From: Sideroxydans sp.
GTDB taxonomy: Bacteria > Pseudomonadota > Gammaproteobacteria > Burkholderiales > Gallionellaceae
Reading direction: 5' to 3'
Length of the DNA stretch: 8,107 nucleotides
NCBI GenBank assembly: GCA_020057805.1
Contig: JAGVFD010000257.1
Span: 1 to 8,107, forward strand
A model generated the notes under the pieces. The model was not told where the DNA came from. It made no database searches and worked only from the letters and a program-made list of their open reading frames with translations. This document shows, in pieces, positions 1-6,591 of this stretch. A program made the position numbers and the translations under genes. The stretch's first letter is position 1. The number at the start of each line of letters is the position of its first letter.

Positions 1-779
1 CGCTAGCGCAACCGCAAGGTGCGACAGGTGGCGGTGCATTGCCTGGACTGTTGCCTTGGCCGGATGTGGACTTCGCGCGCTTCGGTGAAATCGAAACCAA
101 GCCTCTGTCGCGCATCAAGAAGATCTCCGGCGCGAACCTGCATCGCAACTGGGTGATGATCCCGCACGTGACGCAGTTCGAAGAAGCCGACATCAGCGAG
201 ATGGAAGCCTTCCGCAAAGAACTCGGTGCGGAATATGCCAAGCAGAACCTGAAGATCACTCCGCTGGCCTTCATGCTCAAAGCTTGCGCCATCACACTGA
301 AACACTTCCCTGACTTCAATGCTTCGCTGGATGCGAGCGGCGAGAATCTGGTGCTGAAGAAGTACATCCACATCGGCGTCGCCGTCGATACGCCGAATGG
401 TCTGATGGTCCCCGTCATCCGTGACGTAGACCAAAAAGGCATCGTGCAACTGGCGAAGGAATTGGGCGAAGTCAGCGCCAAGGCGCGCGACCTGAAGATC
501 ACCGCTGCTGACATGCAAGGCGGCTGCTTCTCCATCTCCAGCTTGGGCGGTATCGGTGGTACGGCGTTCACGCCCATCATCAATGCACCTGAAGTCGCCA
601 TCTTGGGCGTATCCCGTTCCAGCATGAAGCCCGTCTGGAAAGACGGCGAGTTCTTGCCGCGTCTGATGCTGCCTCTGTCCTTGTCATACGACCATCGTGT
701 GATCGATGGCGCTGCTGCTGCGCGCTTCACCACCTACCTCGCGCATGTGCTGGCTGACATGCGTCGTTTGGCACTGTAA
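1..779 (+). CDS. aceF: Dihydrolipoamide acetyltransferase (pyruvate dehydrogenase E2), C-terminal part
   Basis: This is the 3' portion of the E2 gene, open at the left edge; the reading frame starts at base 3 and ends with TAA at 777-779. E2 transfers the acetyl group from lipoyl-lysine to coenzyme A and forms the core of the cytoplasmic pyruvate dehydrogenase complex. The visible part begins with an Ala/Gly/Pro-rich linker, followed by the segment [20 protein letters not shown] and the whole catalytic acyltransferase domain. The active-site signature DHRVIDG (His and Asp of the HxxxDG motif) lies near 690-710, and the substrate-channel segment [10 protein letters not shown] is near 394-423. 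The lipoyl and peripheral-subunit-binding domains must lie upstream. The linker and [12 protein letters not shown] suit pyruvate E2 better than 2-oxoglutarate E2 (SucB). An apparent TTG start at base 39 is internal to the gene. In many genomes lpdA follows aceF; here nadD follows directly. Confidence 0.95.
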   Translation, partial: LAQPQGATGGGALPGLLPWPDVDFARFGEIETKPLSRIKKISGANLHRNWVMIPHVTQFEEADISEMEAFRKELGAEYAKQNLKITPLAFMLKACAITLKHFPDFNASLDASGENLVLKKYIHIGVAVDTPNGLMVPVIRDVDQKGIVQLAKELGEVSAKARDLKITAADMQGGCFSISSLGGIGGTAFTPIINAPEVAILGVSRSSMKPVWKDGEFLPRLMLPLSLSYDHRVIDGAAAARFTTYLAHVLADMRRLAL

Positions 780-782
780 GCA

Positions 783-1445
783 ATTGGCATCGCACCTATC
801 GGCATCCTGGGGGGGACGTTCGACCCCATCCACAACGGTCACCTGCGCCTCGCGCAGGAAGCCTTGGAACAATGCCGCATGCAACAGGTGCGATTCATCC
901 CCAACGGCACACCACCGCACCGCACACCACCCGTCGCCTCGGCCGAGGCGCGTATGGACATGGTGCGCACGGCCTTACATGGCCATCATGAGTTCAGCGT
1001 GGACGTGCGCGAGGTGTATCGCACTGACCCGTGCTACAGCGTGGACACGTTGACCAGCTTGCGCGAAGAGTTCGGTAGCGAGCAACCGCTGTGCTTGTTG
1101 CTGGGCAGTGATGCATTTCTGAAGCTGCACACTTGGCACGAATGGCGCCGCGTGTTCGAGTTGGCGCACATCGTGGTGATGCAGCGCCCTGGCCGCCCGC
1201 TGGGCAATGCGATGGAAAACGCTGATGACGCACTGAAAGAAGAGTATCGTGCGCGCCTTGCGCCTGCGCCGCGTCGTTTGCACGAAGCGGCCAACGGTGC
1301 GATTGTCGCGCTGGATATGCCTTTACTCGACATTTCCGCCACTGACATTCGTCGTCGTTGCGTTGAACATAAAAATATCCGTTACCTCACACCGGATGCC
1401 GTTACTCATTACATTTACTCTAAACAAATCTACACACCATGCTAA
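783..1445 (+). CDS. nadD: Nicotinate-nucleotide adenylyltransferase, probable ATT start
   Basis: NadD adenylylates nicotinate mononucleotide to deamido-NAD, a normally essential step of NAD synthesis in the cytoplasm. From the proposed start the protein is 220 residues, a usual family length. The nucleotidyltransferase signature GGTFDPIHNGH is at residues 10-20 (HxGH at 17-20), and the C-terminal ISATDIR motif is at 184-190. The start is odd. Between the aceF stop (777-779, same frame) and residue 28 there is no ATG, GTG or TTG in frame; the first is TTG at 864, which would delete the catalytic motif. The best candidate is ATT at 783-785, giving (M)GIAPIGILGGTFDP, which matches the usual NadD N-terminus. 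ATC at 789, 798 or 804 and CTG at 807 are less likely. I see no clear Shine-Dalgarno sequence, so reinitiation after the aceF stop, three bases upstream, is plausible. The identity is firm; the start is not. The end overlaps rsfS by 7 bases. Confidence 0.9.
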   Translation: MGIAPIGILGGTFDPIHNGHLRLAQEALEQCRMQQVRFIPNGTPPHRTPPVASAEARMDMVRTALHGHHEFSVDVREVYRTDPCYSVDTLTSLREEFGSEQPLCLLLGSDAFLKLHTWHEWRRVFELAHIVVMQRPGRPLGNAMENADDALKEEYRARLAPAPRRLHEAANGAIVALDMPLLDISATDIRRRCVEHKNIRYLTPDAVTHYIYSKQIYTPC

Positions 1446-1792
1446 CTACCGCAGAAAAAATCGCAGCCATTAAAGACGCGCTCGAAGACGTGAAAGCCGT
1501 CGATATCGAAATCATCGACACCAGCAAACGCAGCCCGCTGTTTGAGTGCATGATTATTGCCAGCGCACAATCCACCCGCCAAACCAAAGCACTTTCCGAC
1601 AACGTTGAGAAGAAGTTAAAAGCCTTAGGCGAAGAAGCATTGAGCACAGAAGGTGAAGGTAGCGGCGAATGGATTTTGGTGGACTTCGGTGAAGTGCTGG
1701 TGCACATCATGCAGCCGCCAGTACGCGCTTATTACAACCTCGAAGAGTTGTGGGGCGTACACCCCAAGGCGCGCACACCCGCAGCAAAATGA
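1439..1792 (+). CDS. rsfS: Ribosomal silencing factor RsfS (YbeB/Iojap family)
   Basis: RsfS binds ribosomal protein uL14 on the large subunit and blocks joining of the subunits, slowing translation in starvation or stationary phase. The protein has 117 residues, close to the family norm of about 105-120. Family features include the early segment [20 protein letters not shown], the central run [16 protein letters not shown], the conserved [15 protein letters not shown] and the end YYNLEELWG. It starts with ATG inside the last codons of nadD (7-base overlap) and ends in an ATGA overlap with rlmH. No good Shine-Dalgarno sequence precedes it, which fits translational coupling. The nadD-rsfS-rlmH order is widely conserved. 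Confidence 0.95.
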   Translation: MLTTAEKIAAIKDALEDVKAVDIEIIDTSKRSPLFECMIIASAQSTRQTKALSDNVEKKLKALGEEALSTEGEGSGEWILVDFGEVLVHIMQPPVRAYYNLEELWGVHPKARTPAAK

Positions 1793-2259
1793 AACTTCTA
1801 ATCCTCGCGGTGGGCAATAAGATGCCGTCGTGGATTACCGAGGGCTTCAACGAATACGCCAAGCGTATGCCGCGCGAGGCGACGATCTCTCTCATCGAAA
1901 TCAAGCCCGATGCGCGCAACAGCGGCAAAACCGCAGCACAGATTATGGAAGCGGAAGCGGCGCGTATCCGCGCTGCCCTGCCCACTGGCGCACTCTGCAT
2001 CGCGCTCGATGAACACGGCGCAACCCCTACTACCAAGCAACTCACCCAGCAAATGAAAGATTGGATGCAGCAAGGTTGCGACGTGGCCTTCATCATCGGC
2101 GGAGCGGATGGCTTGCATGAATCCATCAAACATCAGGCCAAACATCTGATGGCGCTGTCCGCTTTCACACTGCCGCATGGCATGGTGCGCGTGATATTGG
2201 CTGAACAGTTGTATCGAGCGCATAGCTTGATGCACAATCATCCTTATCATCGTGAATAA
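1789..2259 (+). CDS. rlmH: 23S rRNA (pseudouridine1915-N3)-methyltransferase RlmH
   Basis: RlmH is a SPOUT-class enzyme that uses S-adenosylmethionine to methylate pseudouridine 1915 in helix 69 of 23S rRNA on assembled 70S ribosomes. The chosen ATG overlaps the rsfS stop (ATGA, 1789-1792) and gives 156 residues, matching the E. coli protein (155). An upstream in-frame start at 1750 would add 13 unconserved residues. Visible features are the N-terminus [15 protein letters not shown], the segment CIALDEHGA, the glycine loop IIGGADG around residues 102-108 that forms part of the trefoil-knot cofactor site, and the C-terminal [19 protein letters not shown], which carries the conserved tail for rRNA binding and catalysis. 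The stop TAA touches the ATG of maf with no gap. Confidence 0.96.
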   Translation: MKLLILAVGNKMPSWITEGFNEYAKRMPREATISLIEIKPDARNSGKTAAQIMEAEAARIRAALPTGALCIALDEHGATPTTKQLTQQMKDWMQQGCDVAFIIGGADGLHESIKHQAKHLMALSAFTLPHGMVRVILAEQLYRAHSLMHNHPYHRE

Positions 2260-2889
2260 ATGACGCTTATGCATACTGCGCAACCCCGCCTCTACCTTTC
2301 CTCTCAAAGCCCGCGTCGACGCGAATTACTCAAGCAGATTGGCATTCATTACGAAGTCCTTTTGTTGCGTAACAATCCTGCGCGGCAAATTGATGTGGAT
2401 GAAGTCGCGCTTTTAGGCGAGCCACCTTAAGAATACGTGGAACGTGTGTGTCGCGAAAAATCGGAACAGGCTTGGGCCATGATGCAATATCGCAATCTGC
2501 CTCCCGCGCCTATTTTGACGGCTGATACCACCGTGACCGTAGATGGACTCATTCTGGGCAAACCCGAAAACGCCACGCAAGCCAAAGAGATGCTGCGTTT
2601 ATTGTCGGGGCGCACGCATCAAGTACTGACTGCGGTGGGCATGATATTGGGAGAGCGCTACGAATCTCGACTGTCGTCCACGCAGGTGACTTTCGCCTCC
2701 CTCAATGAAAAGCGCATCAATCAATATGTGGCCTCCGGCGAAGCCAATGACAAGGCGGGGGCTTACGGCATCCAAGGTCGTGCAGGGGCTTTCGTCGTGC
2801 AACTGGTGGGAAGTTATTCGGGCGTTATGGGGCTGCCACTATTTGAAACGGTAGAATTGCTTAACTCTTTTGGAATTACGCCCCCATGA
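2260..2889 (+). pseudogene. maf: Maf nucleotide pyrophosphatase (YhdE type), interrupted by an in-frame TAA
   Basis: Maf proteins hydrolyse nucleoside triphosphates, including modified ones, to monophosphates. The reading frame begins at ATG 2260 (or ATG 2269), directly after rlmH, and encodes [14 protein letters not shown], the family's N-terminal signature. It is stopped by TAA at 2428-2430 (codon 57), then continues in the same frame to TGA 2887-2889. The continuation carries ADTTVTVDG, LSGRTHQVLTA, KAGAYGIQG and GSYSGVMGLPLFET, all intact. KAGAYGIQG points to the dTTP/UTP-type (YhdE) subfamily rather than YceF. Total length would be 209 codons including the TAA, near the family norm. A GTG at 2437 could restart translation just past the stop, but that fragment lacks the SxSPRR motif and would probably be inactive alone. 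One base change (for example from GAA, CAA or AAA) explains the stop. A recent mutation, sequence error or readthrough are all possible. The end overlaps rng as ATGA. Confidence 0.85.
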
Positions 2890-4340
2890 ACGAAGAAATT
2901 CTCATCAATGTTACGCCGCAAGAAACGCGTGTCGCCGTCATGCAGCAAGGCATCGTGCAAGAACTGCACATCGAAAGAGGCAGCCAACGCGGCTTGGTGA
3001 GCAATGTGTATGTAGGCAAAGTAAAGCGGGTATTGCCCGGCATGCAATCTGCATTCATTGATATTGGGCTGGAGCGTTCCGCTTTTTTGCATGTCGCCGA
3101 CATTTGGGAAAATCGCCTTAACCCCGAACTCGCCAAACCCATTGAGAAGGTATTGTTTGAGGGGCAAAGTGTATTGGTGCAGGTCATCAAAGACCCCATT
3201 GGCACTAAAGGCGCGCGCCTTTCCACACAGTTAAGTTTCGCCGGTCGTTTGCTCGTATATTTGCCGCAAGAGGCACATATCGGCGTGTCGCAACGCATTG
3301 AGGATGAAGTTGAGCGCGAAGCCTTACGCAACAAATTACAACAAGCCTTACCCGCAGGACACAAGGGCGGCTACATCATTCGCACCATGGCGGAAGGTGC
3401 AACGGATGAAGAAATGCGCACCGACAGCGCTTATCTCGACAAGCTGTGGCTCAATCTGCAACAACGTTCGCAACAGCTGCCTGCACCTTCGCTACTGTAT
3501 AAAGAACTGGACTTAAGCCTGCGTGTATTGCGCGATTACGTACACGAAGGTGTGTCACGTATTCTGGTCGACTCGCGCGACACGCATGTGCGCATGAAAT
3601 CCTTTGCGACGGACTACATTCCATCAGCCGTCACCAAGTTAGATCACTACATTGGGGCGCGCCCACTATTTGATTTATTTGGCATTGAAGAAGAAATTGA
3701 AAATGCGCTATCCAAGCGTGTGAACCTGAAATCAGGTGGTTATCTCATCATTGATCAAACCGAAGCGCTCACCACCATTGATGTGAATACCGGCGGCTTT
3801 GTGGGTGCGCGTAATTTTGATGACACCATTTTCAAAACCAATCTAGAAGCGGCGCAAACCATTGCACGCCAGCTACGCCTACGCAATCTGGGCGGTATCA
3901 TCATCTGCGATTTCATCGACATGGAGACCGCAGAACATCGCGATGCCGTGTTGGAAGAGTTCAAGCGCACCTTGGCGCATGACCGCACACGCGTCAACGT
4001 GCATGGATTTTCTGCACTCGGGCTAGTAGAGATGACGCGTAAGCGCACCCGCGAAAGTTTGGCACACATTTTGTGCGAGCCCTGCCCCACTTGCCAAGGG
4101 CGCGGCCAAGTAAAAACAGCGCAAAGCGTGTGCTACCAAATCGTGCGCGACATCGTGCGTGAAGACCGTCAATTCAACGCACGTGAATTTCGCATCCTTG
4201 CCTCACAACTGGTGGTCGACCTGTTCCTAGATGAAGAATCTACGGGACTGGCGCAACTGTCAGACTTCATTGGCAAACCTGTATCCCTACAGGTAGAAAT
4301 CCTTTACGGTCAAGAGCAATACGATGTCATCCTGATGTAG
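2886..4340 (+). CDS. rng: Ribonuclease G
   Basis: RNase G is a cytoplasmic endoribonuclease of the RNase E/G family that matures the 5' end of 16S rRNA and helps degrade mRNA. The protein has 484 residues, close to the E. coli length of 489, and lacks the long C-terminal scaffold that defines RNase E. An S1-type RNA-binding region occupies about residues 36-120 (VGKVKRVLPGMQSAFIDIGL). The DNase I-like catalytic part carries DVNTG at 299-303 and DFIDM at 342-346; Asp299 and Asp342 correspond to the magnesium-binding aspartates. The zinc-link cysteines are Cys400 and Cys403 (CPTC). ATG at 2886 lies in an ATGA overlap with the maf stop. The only upstream purine-rich stretch (GGAA near 2872) is about 11 bases away, so translation may depend on ribosomes arriving through maf. 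The maf-rng pairing is conserved in proteobacteria. Confidence 0.96.
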   Translation: MNEEILINVTPQETRVAVMQQGIVQELHIERGSQRGLVSNVYVGKVKRVLPGMQSAFIDIGLERSAFLHVADIWENRLNPELAKPIEKVLFEGQSVLVQVIKDPIGTKGARLSTQLSFAGRLLVYLPQEAHIGVSQRIEDEVEREALRNKLQQALPAGHKGGYIIRTMAEGATDEEMRTDSAYLDKLWLNLQQRSQQLPAPSLLYKELDLSLRVLRDYVHEGVSRILVDSRDTHVRMKSFATDYIPSAVTKLDHYIGARPLFDLFGIEEEIENALSKRVNLKSGGYLIIDQTEALTTIDVNTGGFVGARNFDDTIFKTNLEAAQTIARQLRLRNLGGIIICDFIDMETAEHRDAVLEEFKRTLAHDRTRVNVHGFSALGLVEMTRKRTRESLAHILCEPCPTCQGRGQVKTAQSVCYQIVRDIVREDRQFNAREFRILASQLVVDLFLDEESTGLAQLSDFIGKPVSLQVEILYGQEQYDVILM

Positions 4341-4431
4341 GGCTAGCGCGTTGCGCGCCTCGGTCTGCTAGACTACGTACGCGTCTTGAACGCACATTAA
4401 AACGGTAAAACCGACTCAGGGAGAATTAAAT
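4341..4431 (+). promoter_or_regulatory. Intergenic region with possible carbonic anhydrase promoter and strong Shine-Dalgarno
   Basis: These 91 bases separate rng from the carbonic anhydrase gene. The clear element is the Shine-Dalgarno sequence AGGGAGA at 4418-4424, seven bases before ATG 4432. A weak extended -10-like element, TGCTAGACT, lies at 4366-4374 without a -35 box at proper spacing. TTGAAC at 4386-4391 resembles a -35 box but has no good -10 partner. Two short perfect hairpins are present: GCGCG-TTG-CGCGC (4346-4358), not followed by a U-run, and CGGT-AAA-ACCG (4403-4413), just before the ribosome site. A separate promoter for the downstream gene is an inference; the ribosome binding site is seen directly. 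Confidence 0.35.
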
Positions 4432-5151
4432 ATGCTTAAGAAATACTTGGCTGGCCTACTGGCAGCTACTTGCATCACCGTACCCGCTGTTGCACACGAA
4501 CATGGCGAAGCCGCTGTTGCCCGTTCGTTCATCAAAGACATCCAAGCAGTTGAAGGTGCGTATGCCAAAGAACATGGCGCAACTTTTTTCCAAGAACTCG
4601 CCAAGGGGCAACATCCACGTGCCACCGTCGTAACCTGCTCTGACTCTCGCGTACACACCAACATGCTGGATCAAAGCCCAGAAGGCGACTTGTTTATGAT
4701 TCGCGACATTGGCAATCAAATCGCGACAGCTAAAGGGTCTGTTGAATACGGCATTAATCACCTTGGCTCTTCGCTGCTGATTATCATTGGTCACTCACGT
4801 TGTGGCGCCATCGCTGCGGCTAGTGGTGATTATTCCAAACTTGAGCCTGCCATCCAAAAGGAATTGGACACCATCAAAGTGGGCAAAGGTGTGGCGAGCA
4901 TTGATGGCGTAAAGAGCAACGTGAACAACCAAGTAACGGCTGCGATGGAAGAGTATGCAGAGGCGGTCAAAGAGGGGCATTTGCTCATTGTTGGCGCAGT
5001 CTACGACTTCGCTGACGACATGAAGCAAGGTGCAGGCAAACTAAATTTGGTGAATGTGAATGGACAGACCGATCCTGCCAAATTACAAATCGAGCTCACT
5101 CGCAAAGACATCGCGGATGAGACCGATGCGGTTAATCACAAACACCACTAA
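4432..5151 (+). CDS. Periplasmic beta-class carbonic anhydrase
   Basis: This enzyme interconverts CO2 and bicarbonate using zinc. The 239-residue protein begins with a typical Sec signal peptide: MLKK, a hydrophobic core to about residue 17, and the cleavage motif AVA before His22, so it should act in the periplasm. The beta-class zinc site is complete: Cys69, with Asp71 and Arg73 in CSDSR, and His121 and Cys124 in HSRCGA. The usual RNAGN segment reads RDIGN (residues 91-95), a variation in a conserved stretch. The mature protein starts HEHGE and ends NHKHH, so both ends are histidine-rich and might bind metal (inference). A Cys14 in the signal peptide is preceded by Thr and is a poor lipobox. 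It has a strong ribosome site and is followed by a terminator, suggesting a single-gene unit. Its role could be inorganic-carbon supply or pH balance; sequence alone does not decide. Confidence 0.93.
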   Translation: MLKKYLAGLLAATCITVPAVAHEHGEAAVARSFIKDIQAVEGAYAKEHGATFFQELAKGQHPRATVVTCSDSRVHTNMLDQSPEGDLFMIRDIGNQIATAKGSVEYGINHLGSSLLIIIGHSRCGAIAAASGDYSKLEPAIQKELDTIKVGKGVASIDGVKSNVNNQVTAAMEEYAEAVKEGHLLIVGAVYDFADDMKQGAGKLNLVNVNGQTDPAKLQIELTRKDIADETDAVNHKHH

Positions 5152-5165
5152 TTCTGTGGGCAAAT

Positions 5166-5195
5166 AAAAAAGAGCGGCGTACGCCGCTCTTTTTT
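5166..5195. terminator. Bidirectional intrinsic terminator
   Basis: A perfect 30-base palindrome is centred between 5180 and 5181. Its GC-rich arms, AGAGCGGCGT and ACGCCGCTCT, are flanked by an A-run on the left and a T-run on the right (to 5196). Each strand therefore reads as a stable hairpin followed by a U-tract. It lies 14 bases after the carbonic anhydrase stop and 18 bases after the yggT stop on the other strand, so it should end both converging transcripts. Confidence 0.93.
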
Positions 5196-5213
5196 TACGT
5201 CCCGCGTTTCCCT

Positions 5214-5780
5214 TCACAATAAGCGCTGCACCGCTTGCTCCAATCCACCAATCGGCACGATAAGCACCAGTTGGCAAATCAAGAACAGCACCAACACTGA
5301 AAGATCTACATTCCCAATGAGCGGAATACGACTACGCAAGGGCTGTAAAAAGGGGCGATTGAAAGTGGCAAGCATGGGCGCAACGGGCGTGTGTGGATTG
5401 ACCCACGACAAAATCGCCTCTGCCAGCAATGAAGCAATCAGCAGGTACACACTAATTTTAAGCAGCTTAACCGCCGTCCACGCGATGAGTCCAAACAGAG
5501 GGAACGTATCGTAGGGATAGCCCTGCACCCACAAAAATCCAATCAAATACACAAACTCTGCGATGAACGCCAAGGCCAGCGTTGCACTGTCCAAGCCTGC
5601 AACAGCCGGCAGATAACGACGCGCTTTAAGCACCGCAAAATCGGTAAGCGCCATGATGAATTCGCCAATGGGATTACGCATGGGGACTTGCAACCACGCC
5701 GCGTAAAACCGAAATAACAAAATAGCGGCAAAGGGTTGCACCAAGGCATCCAACAACAAAGATAAAGCTTCACGCAACAT
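5214..5780 (-). CDS. yggT: YggT family integral membrane protein
   Basis: A 188-residue inner-membrane protein with two YGGT repeats. Hydrophobic stretches lie at about residues 5-25, 65-86, 95-121 and 158-177, suggesting about four membrane segments. The two repeats share the pattern Asn-Pro, then a hydrophobic/aromatic run leading to a basic-Pro segment: NPIGEFIMALTDFAVLKARR (36-55) and NPHTPVAPMLATFNRPFLQP (128-147). The exact function is not settled; members have been linked to osmotic or ion tolerance and, in other lineages, to division or chloroplast complex assembly. The start overlaps the end of proC by 11 bases (5770-5780), so the two are probably co-transcribed and coupled. Following proC and yggS is the family's conserved position. 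The stop is just upstream, on this strand, of the shared terminator. Confidence 0.92.
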   Translation of the reverse strand: MLREALSLLLDALVQPFAAILLFRFYAAWLQVPMRNPIGEFIMALTDFAVLKARRYLPAVAGLDSATLALAFIAEFVYLIGFLWVQGYPYDTFPLFGLIAWTAVKLLKISVYLLIASLLAEAILSWVNPHTPVAPMLATFNRPFLQPLRSRIPLIGNVDLSVLVLFLICQLVLIVPIGGLEQAVQRLL

Positions 5781-6591
5781 GGCTGTCTTTCCCTAATTCA
5801 TCACCCAACTCTTTTGAGCGCATCGCAGCGGCGTGAACTGCGGCAACGATGTGTTGCTTCACTTGCTGCGTTTCCATGCTTAACAGCGCACGTTCCGTTG
5901 TGCCATTTTTGGAGGTCACGCGTGCACGCAAAGTGGCCACGTCTTCGCTACTGCTTGCCGCTAATTGACTCGCCCCAACAAAGGTGTCCAACACCAACTG
6001 GCGCGCTTGCACCGCATCTAAACCGAGCTCTTGTGCTGCTTGCTGCATGGCTTCAATGAAGTAAAACACATACGCAGGACCACTTCCTGAAATAGCCGTC
6101 ACGCCATCCAGTAGCGATTCTTGCTCCACCCACAGGGTCGACCCCACCGCAGCCAAGATAGATTCTGCGCGTTCACGCTCGGCGACTTTCACTGCGGGTA
6201 GGGCACACAACCCCGTCACCCCCTGACGAATCAAGGCCGGGGTATTAGGCATACAACGCACAATATTCTGCGACCTCAACCAACGTGAGATGTCTTGCGC
6301 ACGAATCCCCGCCGCGATAGAAATAACCAATTTCCCCTGCACTAACGGCAATAACTGGACACACACTTCGCGCAATTGTTGTGGTTTCACCGCCAACACC
6401 AGCGTGTCGCAATGCGCCACCGCTTCTTGCATATCCGTCGTGGCGCGCACCGCAAACTCATCATGCAGTTCCGCACAGCGCTGCGCATCCACTTCTACTA
6501 CGCGTAACTTTGAAGGAGCATAGCCACGCTTCACCATGCCGCCAATCAAGGCCTTCGCCATGTTGCCGCCGCCAATAAAACAAATACTCAT
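5770..6591 (-). CDS. proC: Pyrroline-5-carboxylate reductase
   Basis: ProC catalyses the last step of proline synthesis, reducing 1-pyrroline-5-carboxylate with NAD(P)H in the cytoplasm. At 273 residues it is of normal length. The N-terminal Rossmann fold begins at once with IGGGNMAKAL (residues 6-15). The middle carries VRCMPNTPALIRQG (111-124). The C-terminal dimerisation and substrate domain has ISGSGPAYVFYFIEAM (167-182) and VTSKNGTTERAL (225-236), where many relatives read VTSPGGTT; SKNGTT keeps the Gly-Thr-Thr core. The ATG overlaps the yggS stop (ATGA on the minus strand, 6591-6588), and the end overlaps the yggT start by 11 bases, so all three genes probably form one operon. Confidence 0.97.
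   Translation of the reverse strand: MSICFIGGGNMAKALIGGMVKRGYAPSKLRVVEVDAQRCAELHDEFAVRATTDMQEAVAHCDTLVLAVKPQQLREVCVQLLPLVQGKLVISIAAGIRAQDISRWLRSQNIVRCMPNTPALIRQGVTGLCALPAVKVAERERAESILAAVGSTLWVEQESLLDGVTAISGSGPAYVFYFIEAMQQAAQELGLDAVQARQLVLDTFVGASQLAASSSEDVATLRARVTSKNGTTERALLSMETQQVKQHIVAAVHAAAMRSKELGDELGKDSHVA

Noticed and set aside
3..518. Long open frame on the minus strand opposite aceF
   Set aside because: It is an antisense shadow of a clearly recognisable catalytic domain; its composition shows no family features and it has no ribosome site that I can see.
809..815. Run of seven G bases near the nadD start as a possible frameshift or phase-variation site
   Set aside because: The family motif PIGILGGTFDP reads through the run in one frame, so the run length is right as given; no out-of-frame start upstream would make better sense.
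706..1053. Plus-strand open frame spanning the aceF-nadD junction in another frame
   Set aside because: It overlaps both genes out of frame and its Cys/Trp/His/Arg-rich content looks like a frame shadow; the NadD motif is in the other frame.
4346..4358. GCGCG-TTG-CGCGC hairpin after rng as an intrinsic terminator
   Set aside because: The stem is only five pairs and no U-run follows, so termination here is not supported.
4462..4476. Possible lipobox around Cys14 of the carbonic anhydrase
   Set aside because: Thr precedes the Cys instead of Gly, Ala or Ser, and a good signal peptidase I site (AVA before His22) follows.
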